From Helianthus annuus (lineage: Eukaryota; Streptophyta; Magnoliopsida; Asterales; Asteraceae), in the NCBI RefSeq assembly GCF_002127325.2, contig NC_035441.2, forward strand, positions 156,269,122 through 156,333,121: 64,000 nt of DNA, read 5' to 3'. Shown here piece after piece: positions 10,601 to 22,879 of the stretch. The notes under the pieces are model-generated. The model was not told the DNA's origin. It ran no database searches and saw only the letters and a list, made by a program, of their open reading frames with translations. Within the stretch, counting starts at the first letter, position 1. Each line of letters begins with the position of its first letter. Made by a program: the position numbers and the translations under genes.

Positions 10601-12955
10601 AGAGTTTGTGCAAACCTCCAAGTTTGATTCACACCAAATCCTAGCAACAGCCTCCGAACGCCTCGTCCCTCTCACCCTCTCCTCAGATATTCCAAGGATC
10701 TGTCTATCCCAAGGATATACCCATATCCATTTTGGTGCCATAAGACTAGCCCTAACCTTCCACGGAATAAAAGGACTACATGCGCTCTCTCGTATCGCCC
10801 TAGTCGACACTAGATTTGTGGAGTACTAGCACGCCTACATTGGTACTATCTAAACCACGTTAAACGCCGGAACCGTCTTCGTCACCTTCTACCCCAACTT
10901 CAATATGCCTCTCAATGATCCTTCATTGTTGACAGCCTTGAAAGCCCAGATTCAGATAGGTGGAACGCCGTAGGTCAACACCTTTCAGGCCACTTTTCAC
11001 TAAAAGATGGCATATCGTGTCCAAAACCACTCTTTGGACATCATGGTTCCCTGATCGCAGGATAACTCTGGCGATGCTCTACTCAAGGACATCGACTCCA
11101 ACGCCACACCAACCTGCACATATGTTCCAAAACAGTTATCCAAAGAAGAACTTATAAAGCTTATACCTGGAAAAAGGGTAAGTAACTATGAACAGATGCA
11201 CCAAGCACCGGTTCAGACAACCACAACCCCTGAGTTTGTCCGCCATCAGGATGGACAACTTGAGGTTCGGTTTGCAAAACAAGACTGAAGAGAAATTTTC
11301 TCAACGGTAAGCATGATCCAACCGGTAGAGGAACCACACTTCCCGTTCGATGTCTGCAACTGCCATGAATGCCAGGACGATGCATATCAACTTGAGTATA
11401 AAGAGGAAACCAAAAACAAAAAGAAAAAAGGATCCTAAAATGCCCTAAAGAAAAGATACGAAGCCGGAGATCCAAATGTTGGTCTGCTTGGAGAACCGTC
11501 AGGAAAGTTTGACTACTATGTCTTGTATGGTGATTCAAAAGCATAACCCAAACAGACAAAACCACCCAAACCGAGACGTCCACCTACCCAGTTAAACGGA
11601 TGCTTTATGCTCGGAACAACACCTCCAGCCCCCACCTCCCCAGAGTACCAAGTTGAATTTCCACCCTTAACCTCTTTCGAACATACACAACAAAAAACCA
11701 AACATAGCTGGAAAATCAAAAACCCAACAACCATTAGTGCAACCGGTATGCCTGAATCAATAACAGCTGCTGAAGCCACCCTGAACTCGCAAAGTGAAAA
11801 TGTTGTTGCCCAAAACAGTGCCCTCAACACCATCCTAGCTCAACAAGACAATATCACGAAAGCTCATGAAGATTTAACAAGCAGAGTTCAAGGCCTAGAA
11901 GGTATCATCTTTGAGATCAAGGCTAAAATCCTTGAGCTACATCATCAACTTCTCCAGCTAGTACACAACTCCCCAGGGCCAAAGAGTCCACAAGGTCTTC
12001 ACCAAAAAAAAAAAAGCTAAGATGAAATTCCTCAAAGGGCAGCTCACAGACCTTGAGAGACAACACAAGCAGCAGAGAGTCTCCACCTATGTTGATGACC
12101 CATGGAGACTGCCAATTTGTGTGAACATCCTTTGGTCCCCAACCATTACCGGCACCACCATTCCTACAAACCCCCCCCCCCCTAAACCTCTGGTCAAAAG
12201 AACAAGCAAAGATCAAGACTAGAAAAGCTTCACCAACAAGGAGTACGTCCTCTAAAAGTATTAATAAAATGGCGTCCTCAAGCAGAGGAAAAGAGCCATC
12301 AGGGAGTAAACAAAAGATCAATGACAGTGTCATGATGACCTCCATAAAAGCTCCCAATGAATTGCTTACAAAAGAAAATGGCATCTCCTCGTTCTAGCAA
12401 GCTTTGACTAAAAAGAGCAGCAAAGAATGCATGCCAACGGTCGCTCTGGTGATAGCTCCACTAAGATGATACATCATCGGTGTCTGAAGAAAGCTCCACC
12501 TCCCAATTCTATGAAGAAGTTCCCCCAACAGATGAATTTGAGCATCTGCTCATGAACGAAGACGCTACTGAAAAGGCTTATGTTTATGACATTGACGATG
12601 AAGCATCCCAAACATCACCACAGACAAATGAAAGGGCTCCTCCAAACACAGATTCAAAGCAACAGTTCACCTTTGACAATATTCCTCCAGTAAAATGGCG
12701 TGACTTAAGCATTGAGATGTTGACCTGGTGCACAGTTGAACTCCAATACTATAGCATTGACATGGTCATCAAACTTTTCTTGGCGAGGCAAACAAACATC
12801 CTAAAAAGCAAAAACCTAGAAGAATTCATAAACTCAATCTACTATGAATTCATTGGAATCTGCAGAGAAGAGTTCTTAAAAATGAAATGTTGAGTTCTTA
12901 AAAATGAAATGTTGCTCCTTCTATCCAAAAGATCTCGAAAAACACTATAACAAAA
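10560..12955 (+). pseudogene. Endogenous caulimovirid movement/coat gene remnant, plus-strand arm
   Basis: The first part (10608-11160) matches a 30K-type caulimovirid movement protein: a region with RIALVDTRFVEY, then a broken continuation in other frames. Coat-region sequence follows: a coiled-coil-like stretch at 11607-12020, then an acidic segment at 12480-12600 (EESSTSQFYEEVPPTDEF) leading to a WRDLSIEMLTWCTVELQYY block. The copy stops abruptly near 12955, before the zinc knuckle. It has frameshifts and stops, a 13-A run near 12006, a 10-C run near 12172, and a 23-bp tandem duplication at about 12868-12913. Compared with the minus copy it lacks the GRLRDWYISLGEYR block but keeps a movement-gene segment that the minus copy has lost. 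It forms one arm of a large inverted repeat. Confidence 0.8.
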
Positions 12956-13860
12956 TGTACCGGATTCGTTGTGGCAGGAATCTGCAGAGAGGGAGTCACA
13001 TCATTATTTTGCTTTTGCTTTGTGACATCTTTTGCTTTTTTAGGCTGAGACGGAGGATTTGTTTTAGGTGATAGGGTCCCTTTTTCTTTAAATTGTTTTG
13101 TCAGGGAATCTACCACGTGATTCTTCAGGCTAGGACACTGTTTGTGTTTTTGTGATTTTTGCCTTTTCCAGTACATTGTCGGCGTCGGTGACTGGTAGTC
13201 GTGAGTATTTTGAGGAACTTCTTCCATCATGTAGATCTGCAATGGCTCTTCTTCAGATTCAGACGTTTCACTTGTTTCTGATTCATCACTGGAGCTATAG
13301 GATATGGTGCATATCATTCTTTTCCTTGGTTCATCGTCTAGAGAATATAGTGATTCTATATCAGAAATGTCTACTGGTTCAATCTTGTTGATGGCTTCAA
13401 GAAGTGCTTGGGTCTTTCTTTTGTCTTTACAGTCTTTTGCAAAGTGACCTTCCTTGTTACAGACATAGCATCGATTTGTGTTCCGAACTCTTTTTGATTT
13501 TTTGTTTAGGAACTTCCATCTTCTTTGAGAGTTATTTTTTCTCATCTTTGAATAGTAGTCACCGAATTGTTTAAACTGGACAAATTTGGATTTTTTTTGT
13601 GGGGCTTCGAGCAACTACATGAAGAATCATCTTTGCACTTTATTTTTAAGTGTTTGTCATTGCACGCAGACCCGAGTCGTCTCCCGGTTTTTTCAAATTC
13701 AACCAAAAACTGTTTTTGGTTGCATAGCTTTGTTAAGGCGTTCATGACTAGTTGGTAAAGACCACCAAGGGAAGCTTGAGCAACCGTCATATTTTTGGTT
13801 TCTAAAGCTCTGTAAGCCTCATTTGAGTGGGACTCTAGGAAGGAGTTCAGGAACACTTGT
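12898..13860 (-). pseudogene. Endogenous caulimovirid coat-protein C-terminal part with zinc knuckle
   Basis: Reading leftward from 13856 into the frame 13614-12955, this is the capsid C-terminal region. It has a basic stretch, then a CCHC knuckle (CYVCNKEGHFAKDC; Cys and His codons between 13470 and 13429), then a Glu/Ser-rich tail. The zinc knuckle is typical of caulimovirid and retroviral capsid proteins that bind nucleic acid. Left of about 12955 the frame runs over the inverted-repeat junction into antisense of the plus-strand copy, so its last residues are an artefact. This segment forms the single-copy loop between the two viral arms. Confidence 0.8.
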
Positions 13861-13879
13861 TTTAAGATTCACATTATCA

Positions 13880-16690
13880 ATGCCATGAAGACATTAAAAT
13901 CTTTCAGACATTCTGTTGTAGTGTTTTTCGAGATCTTTTGGACGGAAGGAGCAACATTTCCTTTTTATGAACTATTCTCGGGCTCAGATCGTATGATCTA
14001 AGGGGTTTCCAATCAATTCATAGTAGATTGCGTTTATAATTTCTTCTGGGTTTTTGCTTTTTAGGATGTTTGTTTGCCTATATTCGCCAAGACTTATGTA
14101 CCAGTCCCGAAGTCGTCCTTGACACCTCGCCAAGAAACGTCTGATAACCATGTCGATGCTATAGTATTGGAGTTCGACTGTGCACCAGGTCAAAATCTCA
14201 ATACTTCGGTCACGCCATTTTGCTAGTGGAATTTCGTCAAAGGTGAACTGTTGCTTTGAATCTGTGTTTGGAGGAGCCCTTTCATTTGTCTGTGGTGATG
14301 TTTGGGATGCTTCATTGTCAATGTCAGAAACATAAGCCTTTTCAGTAGCATCTTCGTTCATGAACAGATGCTTAAATTCATCTGTTGGGGGAACTTCTTC
14401 ATAGAATTGGGAGGTGGAGCTTTCTTCAGACATCGATGATGTATCATCATGTGTTAGTGGAGCTATCACCGGAGCGACCGTTGGCATGCATTATTTTTGC
14501 TGCTCTTTTTAGTCAAAGCTTGCAAGAACGAGGAGATGTTATTTTCTTTTGTAGGCAATTCATTGGGAGCTTTTGTGGAGGTCATCAAGACGCTGTCATT
14601 CATGTCTTGTTTGCCCCGTGTTGGCTCTTTTCCTCTGCTTGAGGACGCCATTTTATTAATACTTTCAGAAGACGTACTCCTTGTTGGCGAAGCTTTTCTA
14701 GCCTTGATCTTTGCTTGTTCTTTTGACCAGAGGTTTAAGGAGGGGGAGGTTTGTAGGAATGGTGATGCCGGTAATGGTTGGGGATCAAAGGATGTTCGCA
14801 AAAATGGTGTTGTTGGCAGTCTCTATGGGCCATCAACATAGGTGGAGACTCTCCCCTGCTTGTGTTGTCTCTCAAGGTCTGTGAGCTGCGCTTTGAGGAA
14901 TTCCATCTCAACTACTTTTTGCTGAAGACCTTGTGGACTCTTTGGCCTTGGGGAGTTGTGTACTAGCTGGAGAAGTTCATGATGTAGCTCAAGGATTTTG
15001 GCCTCGATCTCATAGATGATACCTTCTAGGCCTTGAACTCTGCTTGTTAGATCTTTATGAGCTTTCGTGATATTGTCTTGTTGAGCTAGGATGGTGTTGA
15101 GGGCCCGGTTTTGGGAAACAACATTTTCATTTTGCTTGTTCAGCGTGTCAGGAATACCGGTTGCACTAATGGTTGTTGGGTTTTTGATTTTCCAGCTATG
15201 TTTTTTTTTTGTTGGGTATGTTCGAAAGAGGTTAAGGGTGGAAATTCAACTTGGTATTCTAGGGAGGTGGGGGTGGCTTCAGCAGCTGTTATTGATTCAG
15301 GAATACCGGTTGCACTAATGGTTGTTGGGTTTTTGATTTGCAGCTATGTTTTTTTTTTTTTTTGTTGCGTATGTTCGAAAGAGGTTAAGGGTGGAAATTC
15401 AACTTGGTATTCTGGGGAGGTGGGGGTTGGAGGTGTTGTTCCGAGCATAAAGCATCTGTCTAACTGGGTAGGTGGACGTCTCGGTTTGGATGGTTTTGTC
15501 TGTTTGAGTTATGGTTTTGAATCACCATACAAGACATAGTAGTCAAACTTTCTTGACGGTTCTTCAAGCAGACCAACATTTGGATCTCCGGCTTCATATC
15601 TTTTCTTTAGGGCATTTTGGGATCCTTTTTTCTTTTTATTTTTGGTTTCCTCATTATACTCAAGTTGATATGCGTCATCCAGGCATTCCTGGCAGTCGCA
15701 GACATCGAACGAGAAGTGTGGTTCTTCTACCGGTTGGATCATGCTTACCGTTGAGAAAATTTCTCTTCCGTCTTGTTTTGCAAACCGAACCTCAACTTGT
15801 CCATCCTGATGGTGGACAAACTCGGGGGTTGTGGTTGTCTGAACCGGTGCTTGGTGGATATGTTCATAGTTAGTTATCCATTTTTCAGGTTAAAGTTTTG
15901 TAAGTTCTTCTCTGGATAACTGTTTGGGAACATATGTGCAGGTTGGTGTGGCTTTGGAGTCGATTTCTATGAGTAGAGCATCGCCAGAGTTATTCTGTGA
16001 TCCAAGAACCATGATGTCCAAAGAGTGGTTTTGGACACGATATATCATCTGGTAGTGAAAAGTGGTCTGAAAGGTGTTGACCTGCGGCGTACCAATGATC
16101 TGAATCTGGGCTCTCAAGGTTGTCAACAATGAAGGATCATTGAGAAGCATATTGAAGTTGGGTTAGAAGGTGACGAAGGCGGTTCCAACGTTTAACGTGC
16201 TTAGGATAGTACCAATGCAGGCGTGCTGGTACTCCACAAATCTAGTATCAACTAGGGCGATATGGGTATATCCTTGGGATAGACAGGTCCTTGGAAGATC
16301 TGAGGGGAGGGTGAGAGGGACGAGGTGTTCGGAGGTTGTTGCTGGGAGTTGGTGTGAATCAAACTTGGAGGTTTGCACAAACTCTTTGACAACTGGGTTT
16401 GACGCAGAACTGACTAATTGTTGTACTTTTTGGAGAGGGAATTTTGGGGTTTTCTAAAGACAGTATAAGGGTTAACTGATGGCATACTAATTGTTGTACT
16501 TTTTTGACGCAGAACTGACTAGTAATAGGGATTTTAGAATCATCAGATACATAAGAAATCTCATTTAACTGATCAATCTTTGACGTAGATGACCGACGGA
16601 AACTAGAATTTGAACGGGAGAGATTGTGATCTGGATTCATATCTGGGTTTAGACTTCTAACGACTCTTATCTTAATCTTCAAGCTCGTAC
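13880..16690 (-). pseudogene. Endogenous caulimovirid movement/coat gene remnant, minus-strand arm
   Basis: The mirror copy of the viral segment at 10560-12955. From right to left: an N-terminal Ser-rich part (16682-16380), a movement-protein core (16378-16163, then 15890-16150 in another frame) with HIALVDTRFVEYQHACIGT, a coiled-coil-like part, and the coat segment (14487-13984) with ARCQGRLRDWYISLGEYRQ. It continues into the zinc-knuckle part. The movement core is about 80 nt shorter than in the plus copy, and a segment of about 150 bp is tandemly duplicated (about 15148-15290 and 15297-15430). Frameshifts separate every domain, so it is not functional as a gene. Open frames on the plus strand here are antisense shadows. 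Confidence 0.82.
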
Positions 16691-16933
16691 TTTGAGGAAA
16701 TTACCGCGGACCCTTCCGACTTACGACTCACCAACCAAGCTACTTTTAGACTCAGGATAAGAAACTCAGTGTGTCGGACCAGACTGAAAAGACCTTATAA
16801 GGTTAGTGTTCTGATGTGAGAGATCCGCGCAAAGTCGGCAGTCACAGAGCATACTAAACAAACCAGATGTGGGGGGAGTGTTTGTTTCTTGGCATGTATG
16901 ACATCCTCTATATATATATAAAGCTGTATGACA
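16691..16933 (-). other. Probable upstream viral intergenic remnant of the minus copy
   Basis: On the minus strand this stretch leads into the viral N-terminal region. It contains ACACTCCCCCCACATC (16859-16874), which resembles the poly-C neighbourhood at 10480-10503 of the plus-strand intergenic region. No TATA duplication is preserved. The right limit of the viral insert is probably near 16880-16930. Confidence 0.4.
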
Positions 16934-17078
16934 TCCTATATTAATAAAATCATAAAATTGGTGTATTTATGACTACTTTTATGATCTTGATGTAGTATTT
17001 TATAAATTTTCCATGTTCTTTTATAACTTGTGAATATAATAAATTATGCATTTTAATATTCTTTGTTAATAGATATTA

Positions 17079-18565
17079 GAGTTAATTGCCCGGATGGTTC
17101 CTGTGGTTTGCCATTTTTTCATCTTTAGTCCCTAACTTTTTAAAATAGCATGTTTGCTCCTTGTGGTTTACTCGCTTGTTACTCGGGTAGTCCCTAGATT
17201 GGGTGACAATTAGTTTACTCAGTTAAGTTTGTGTGAAATGACTAGATTGCCCCTGAACAATTAAAAAAAAAGAAAAAGAAAAATAAAGATGGCCCACCCT
17301 CATCTTCTTCTTCCTCTCTCTAAAACCCACCACAACCTCCACCTTCAACCCACCACCTCCATCGTCACCTTCAACCCACCACCCCCACAATCACCTTCAA
17401 CCCACCCCATCCCACCCTTCAATTAACAACCACTCCTTCAACCGGCGGCATCTGCAACATCAGTACCGACGTTGAAGTTGGGTCCCACTTCACAAAGTTG
17501 CAAAATTGTTTTCCTCCACCCTATTTTTTCGGTAATCTTCTCTAGCGTCCCCATATTTTCCGATCATCTTCTCCGGCGATCACATGTAATTTAGATATTA
17601 GCCCATTGGACCCATATGAAACCCCAAAGTTAAAATGAATGAATGGTGCACAAAAAATACCCTACCCGAAAAAAACCTTGAAATTGGGTATCCCCGAAGT
17701 TTGACATTTAAATGTGTTTTTGAACTTGCAAAAATTCAATATTGGTAGTTGAAGAAATCAGAATGTTGCTTGTCTTTGGATTGATTAGATGTTATTGGTT
17801 CAAAGATTCTAGTTTCAAAGTCCTTTGATCTGTTTTTTCCTCTACAGCCACTCGGTTGAACTCTAGGGTTTAAGCATCTTCAATCTCCACCGCATAATAA
17901 AAACCACCGTCAAGATTGTCGCCGTTGCTCGATCATTTTTCCGGTCAATCTTTGTTCACAATGCCTCTGTCAAAATATCCTTAGAGGTCAAATGCAAATT
18001 TGGTCCTTCTCCTTTTCGATTCTCTCCGACTAAACCCCTTTCTCATCGTGTTTACAATTGTGTAACGGGGATGGTGGTGTGTGGCGGTGGTTGTGTGTGG
18101 CGGAGGTAGGTGGTAACGTGAGTGGTTTAGTGGTGGGGGTTTATGGTCTGGTGGTGGCAGTGGTGTAGTGTGGTGGTGTAATGGTGGTTTATTGTGTGGT
18201 TCTGCAGAGAGAGACAAAGTATGGTGATTAAACAACGTCAGTACCAATGTTGCAGATGTCATCAGTTGAAGGAGTGGTTGTTAATTGAAGGGTGGGCTGG
18301 GCTGGGTTGAAGGTCATCGAGGTGGTGGGGTAGAGGTGGTGGGTTTTAGAGAGAGAGGGGGAGAGGGAGGATGAAGAAGATGAGGTAGGTCATCTTTATT
18401 TTTCTTTTTCTTTTTTATTTGTTTAAGGGCAATCTAGTCATTTCACACAAACTTAACTGACTACCCGAGTTACAAGCGAGCAAACCACAAGGAGCAAACA
18501 TGCTATTTTGAAAAGTTACGGACCAAAGATGAAAAAATAGCAAACCTCAAGGACCATCCGGACTC
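17079..18565. mobile_element. Fold-back Mutator-like element (MULE) with long inverted ends
   Basis: The element starts GAGTTAATTGCCCGGATGG and ends with the inverted counterpart (...CCATCCGGACTC). It is flanked by an exact 9-bp duplication TAGATATTA (17070-17078 and 18566-18574). The inverted arms are long: about 17079-17475 pairs with about 18230-18565, including CAATTAACAACCACTCCTTC and its reverse complement. No transposase frame is present, so it is non-autonomous. The 9-bp duplication and long arms are typical of Mutator-like elements. Confidence 0.88.
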
Positions 18566-18574
18566 TAGATATTA

Positions 18575-19500
18575 TTTATAATGTTATTTTTATCGAACAT
18601 CCTTATACAAAATTTGATGTTCCCATCTATGATCCTAATATTTTGTTTAGATATATTGAACTTAATAAATCATTTTCGTTGTGACAAATACAAATTTTGG
18701 TGAAGTTTATATAAATGTCATCTTGCTCATCTTCGATTAGTTTTTTTATCTTTTCCAAAAAGTAATTGTAAGCCATTAAACTTTTAACAAAGAGAACGGT
18801 TATATCAACTTTATGTATTCTTAACAGTAATTTTTACATTAAAAATCATATGACTTTACATTTGTAAGGATTTAATTCCATGTTATTTTTATAAAGATAA
18901 AAATCATACCACTAAACCAATTAGGTCAGGATATATCAACGTAAAAACAATTTTATTTTATGATTGATCATAATTGTCATAGATTGGCCAATTAGTCTTA
19001 TATTCTTTATGAATGTTTTTGTTAATCAAACCAACACGTGTTACCAACACACACAATTCTGATAATATAATTAACATACTTTTATATATATATATTATAT
19101 TATGACAATCATATTTTGTAAACCATTTTCATAATAACATATGTTTTGTAAATTATTTTTCACAAAAGATTATTAAAACTTTCAAAAGCAAACCACTTAT
19201 TTTATGACACTCATATTTTGTAAATCATTTAACTTTGTTAGAGTAGTTACATTAGCATATTCTACCATATAATTTAACTAAAAAATAACACTTTTTAAAT
19301 TTTATCTTTGATATACTCATATCTCATCCACAACTTTTATCTTTATTTCACTCACAAACACTTATTTTATTATATTCCTTGTACTCACAATAATTTGATA
19401 AAAGATGAATAGTAGCTTTTTATGTATAAAAAAACCATTATCCCATATATAAGTTTGCAACTTATTTGTGCATTGTCACTTGTAAATTATGCTTTGGGTG
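18575..19500. other. AT-rich stretch without a gene
   Basis: Low-complexity AT-rich DNA with TA runs near 19082-19100 and repeated ATTTTGTAAA(C/T)CATT words at about 19112-19230. No coding frame or RNA gene seen. It may be part of the Helitron-like element. Confidence 0.4.
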
Positions 19501-20372
19501 ATTTTAAAAAAAAAAAAAGTTAATTTTCTATTTTTAACCTAAGGGTTTTTACTTTTTACAATTTTTACCTTATATAATTTGTTTTTTTAACTTTAACCCA
19601 AAACTTTTCATTATTTGCAATTTAACTTCACAACTTTTGTCACTTATACTTTTCATCTTTCGCAAATTTTCGTTTTACGTATAGTTCTAAATTTTTCGAG
19701 TTAATACCACGCAACGTGCATGTGTGATTCAACGTTTTTACCTCTATTTTTCCATGTTTGACAGATTCGTCGCAACACGCATATCCTAAGTCGAGTCAGT
19801 GTTGGTGGTCGATGACGCTTGTGTGACATTAGTACTATTTGACACCGTTTTACGCCCCGACGCAACGCGGGGTGTGTTTTGGGGGGTTTTCAAAGAAAAA
19901 AATGATTATGCATATGGTTGTCGTAACGTTGGCTTTGGGGGTTTTCCAAAAAAAATGTTTTTTTTTTTTTTACTTTTCACCCAAAAGTATTTCATAAATT
20001 ACTTTTAACACAAAACTATTTGGTTTTTTACTTTTAACCCAAAACTTCTTCTCTTTTGCAATCTATCCTCATAACTTTGTTTACTTTCAACTTTGGTCCT
20101 TTATAGTTTTTATTTTCCGCAAATTTTTCTCTTTATGCTTGGTTCTAAATTTTGTGACTTAACAAATCGCAACGTGCGTCTTTGGTTTAAGGTTTTTACG
20201 TTTCGTTCTAAATTTGGCGAGTTAACACGACGCAACGTGCGTGTGTGGGTGAACGTTTTTACATCGTCTATTTTTTCCCTGTTTGACAGGTTTAACATAA
20301 CGTGCGGGTCCTATATTGACTTAGTTATAACTAAAGAATCCCCGCCGCATTGCGGCGGGTCGCAATCCTAGT

Positions 20373-21281
20373 TGTAACAATTTATCAAATTGTAAAAATA
20401 GGGTGTAGATTTGATGGTTCTGATGTACAGTGGAAAATGATGAGTTTTAGACATATACCTTAATTTTAAGAAATAGGGGGATATGGTAGAGATGTTGTGA
20501 ATGCCCTTAGTATTGTACACAATAAGGATTAAGAGTAAAGTACATAGATGGTCTCCATAGTTTAATAAAATTTTGAATTTGTTCTCTAACTTTCCAAAAT
20601 TACACAGATAGTCTCTGATGAATCACGGGACCATTCGCATACTTTTACTCAAGGATTAAAGAGGGGAGAAGAGCCTAGAGTTATGGATTGAACCAGATGT
20701 TGCAGCTTCTTTACATTGTTGTTAGTGAAGGATAAAGAGTTTTGGTACACAATAAGGATTTTACACTTTCAAAGTAAAATTTGGTTAATTTTATAAAAAT
20801 GGGATCATATATAATATGGATGATATTAATAATAATATTAAGAATAATAATAAAAATAATTGATCCAACCTACAAAATAGTTAGCAAATAGCAACTCGGT
20901 CAATTTTTTAAGGATGATTTTTCTGCAACGTGATACTCTAAAATACTTCCCTTCTAGGTTCGTAATTAAACAATGAGAACAAGTGACACCTAGATATTCT
21001 TATTATTGTATTAAACCCTCAAAACACTCCTAATTTTATTCCATGTTATTTATATCTAATGTAATTAAGCACTAATTAAGCAAATATATTAAACCAAACA
21101 TTATTATATAACATAGAAAATACCAAATGACTCTTTTTCAGATGGTGCATCAAGGATACATTACTATAATGACAGCATATAAGCTGGAATTCGAAATTAA
21201 TTAGCATATGATAATGAAACTAGATGATGTTGAGGCACAAGTAGCAGCTGTACCTCACACGTGCACAAGCAACTCCATCAT
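20373..21281. other. Intergenic stretch downstream of the SPIRAL1-like gene
   Basis: No gene seen. Two AAGGATTAAGAG/AAGGATAAAGAG-type words lie near 20523 and 20727, with an AT-rich (AAT)n-like patch at 20825-20865. The segment 20985-21280 probably includes the 3' UTR of the minus-strand gene. Confidence 0.35.
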
Positions 21282-22797
21282 TCATTTCTTGTCGTCACCA
21301 AAGAGGTAACCCAGGGAAGAATTGCCACCTGGAGCGGCATGGACCTTAGTTGAAGGTCGGTCCTGAAACAAATCACACACACGTAACTTCAATTATAGGA
21401 TTATATGATAATTAAAATGTTAGGTCGTGTTCGTGAGTTGGCGTGCCCAACCTGACTCGAACCCGAAAATTTTACATGAAGCTGAACACAACCCGAATCA
21501 GAAAATTGTATCAGACATTTAAACCCTAACACGACATGAATATTCGTAGATTGACCAAAACACGACCCTTTAACCCAATTTTTTTATTTGTTGTCTTTTT
21601 CGCATATTAGTGTTCCAAAAATAAATTTTACAACAAGAAATACAATGTATATAAAATAATTACGTTTTAATTATAAAATGTTATGTAAATTTCTCTTTTA
21701 AGTCCCGTTTAGATCAGCGGCGGACCCAGAAATTATTTGCTGGGGTGCAGATGAGTCGTTCAACCATATTTTCATGGGGCGCGGTGGGGTTTTTTTGCCT
21801 AAAATAGACACTAATTTTTTTTCAAGGGGTACGGCCGCCCACCCACGACTATGGGTAGGTCCGCCACTACTTTAGACAAAACCCAAACTTGCAAATTTCG
21901 TGTTCGGTTTGTCGTGTAAGAAATTCACACCCAGACTCTAAAACTGAATCGAAATATCATACAGTGATAAAATTGCCACAATTCTGTCCATCTGCCCTGT
22001 GGTAATTGTTGGTTGTTGCGTCATGAGTAGAAGGATTAGGATTTTGGTTGATGATAGTATAAGATTCAGCCGGTTTTTGAGAAGATTCATCGGTTCCAGT
22101 GGCGGTGTTAACATCAGACGCCTCTGAAGCGTCCGGAGTTGGCTCAGTGGTTGCAGCAGCCTCTTCACCAGGGTTCTGTGGTGGCGGTTGAGTATTGCCC
22201 GCACCCTCTTCACCACTCCCGAACAAGTAACCTAAAGAACTCTGTCCTCCGCCACAACTTACACCGCGCCCCATTTTCTGTTATTCCTGGCATCATTTCA
22301 AATTGCGGTTAACCAACTAATAGAGTAAATGTTTTCACATACACATTTAATCAATCCTGTTGTTCTCAACTTAATTTATTTTCCTTGCCAGTTTGTGTGT
22401 GATTTTATTTTATTTTATTTATATTTTATTTGACTAATTATTGAATAGATCTACATCTTCATCAAATAACGAATTTGCAAGTGAATGGAAGCAAAATTAC
22501 ATAACTTAACGGACAGATCTGAGATAAACAGTGTCCATACGTCAATTCAGATAAAACAATTAATCTCCGTACATAACAGAATCATGAAAACTTCTACGAG
22601 AAGTTAACAAATACAGACAAATAAATAGGAATAAATCATAGATTAAAATGTTGAATTGGAGATATTACGAAATCTGGAAAATAAAATGATATTATGCGGA
22701 TCAATTACGCAACAGATCTAAGACGAATGAATGTTAACGTTGGTGTGGAAATATATGAAATGAAGAAGATTGGATATTGGAGATAGAGAAACGTACC
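21282..22797 (-). CDS. SPIRAL1-like microtubule-associated protein (2 coding exons, 5' UTR intron)
   Basis: Coding exon 1 is 22274-21963 (104 codons) and exon 2 is 21362-21282 (26 codons plus TGA), giving 130 aa. The intron runs from GT at 21962 to AG at 21363 in phase 0. The N-terminus [19 protein letters not shown] and the C-terminus [22 protein letters not shown] are the paired conserved motifs of the plant SPIRAL1/SP1L family. The middle is low-complexity (Pro, Glu, Thr, Asn). SPIRAL1 proteins bind cortical microtubules, especially growing ends, and keep anisotropic cell elongation straight; loss gives helical growth in Arabidopsis. Upstream, a GT donor after 22797 and an AG acceptor before 22286 define a 5' UTR intron. 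The length is close to the usual 110-130 aa and the frame is intact, so it is probably active. The coding intron carries transposon debris. Confidence 0.92.
21421..21950. mobile_element. Nested MITE debris in the SPIRAL1-like intron
   Basis: An outer unit has GGTCGTGTTCGTGAGTTGG near 21424 and an opposite-facing CGTGTTCGGTTTGTCGTG near 21898. Inside it a short element runs from AGCGGCGGACCCAGAA (about 21716) to GGTAGGTCCGCCACTAC (about 21855). Relatives of the inner element seem to occur near 26053-26205 and 48921-49075. Superfamily not determined. Confidence 0.45.
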
Positions 22798-22879
22798 GTA
22801 AATCAAGTGAGGAGAGAAACGTGTGATTGTTGCAGAAGGATGAATGAATATAAAAGTGAAGGGGATGGGGAATGTTTGA

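Larger units (their letters stand above)
16934..20371 (+). mobile_element. Helitron-like element (3' end clear, 5' end tentative)
   Basis: The right terminus is a standard Helitron end: hairpin CCCGCCGCA / TGCGGCGGG (20341-20359), then CTAG at 20368-20371 followed by T. The best left end is TCCTATATTAATAAAATCAT after an A at 16933, which would place a MULE insertion inside the element. No Rep/helicase gene is present. Near the right end a GCAACGTGCG-containing segment is repeated (about 19715-19785 and 20165-20320). The left boundary could instead lie nearer to 19500. Confidence 0.5.

Noticed and set aside
11161..12384. Minus-strand frames of 100-150 aa opposite the viral plus arm, and plus-strand frames at 14385-15873 opposite the minus arm
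   Set aside because: Antisense shadows; the same pseudo-frames appear in both arms because the arms are inverted copies.
17981..18262. Pro/His-rich minus-strand frame
   Set aside because: Lies in the fold-back MULE and comes from CCACC/GGTGG tracts; no conserved domain seen.
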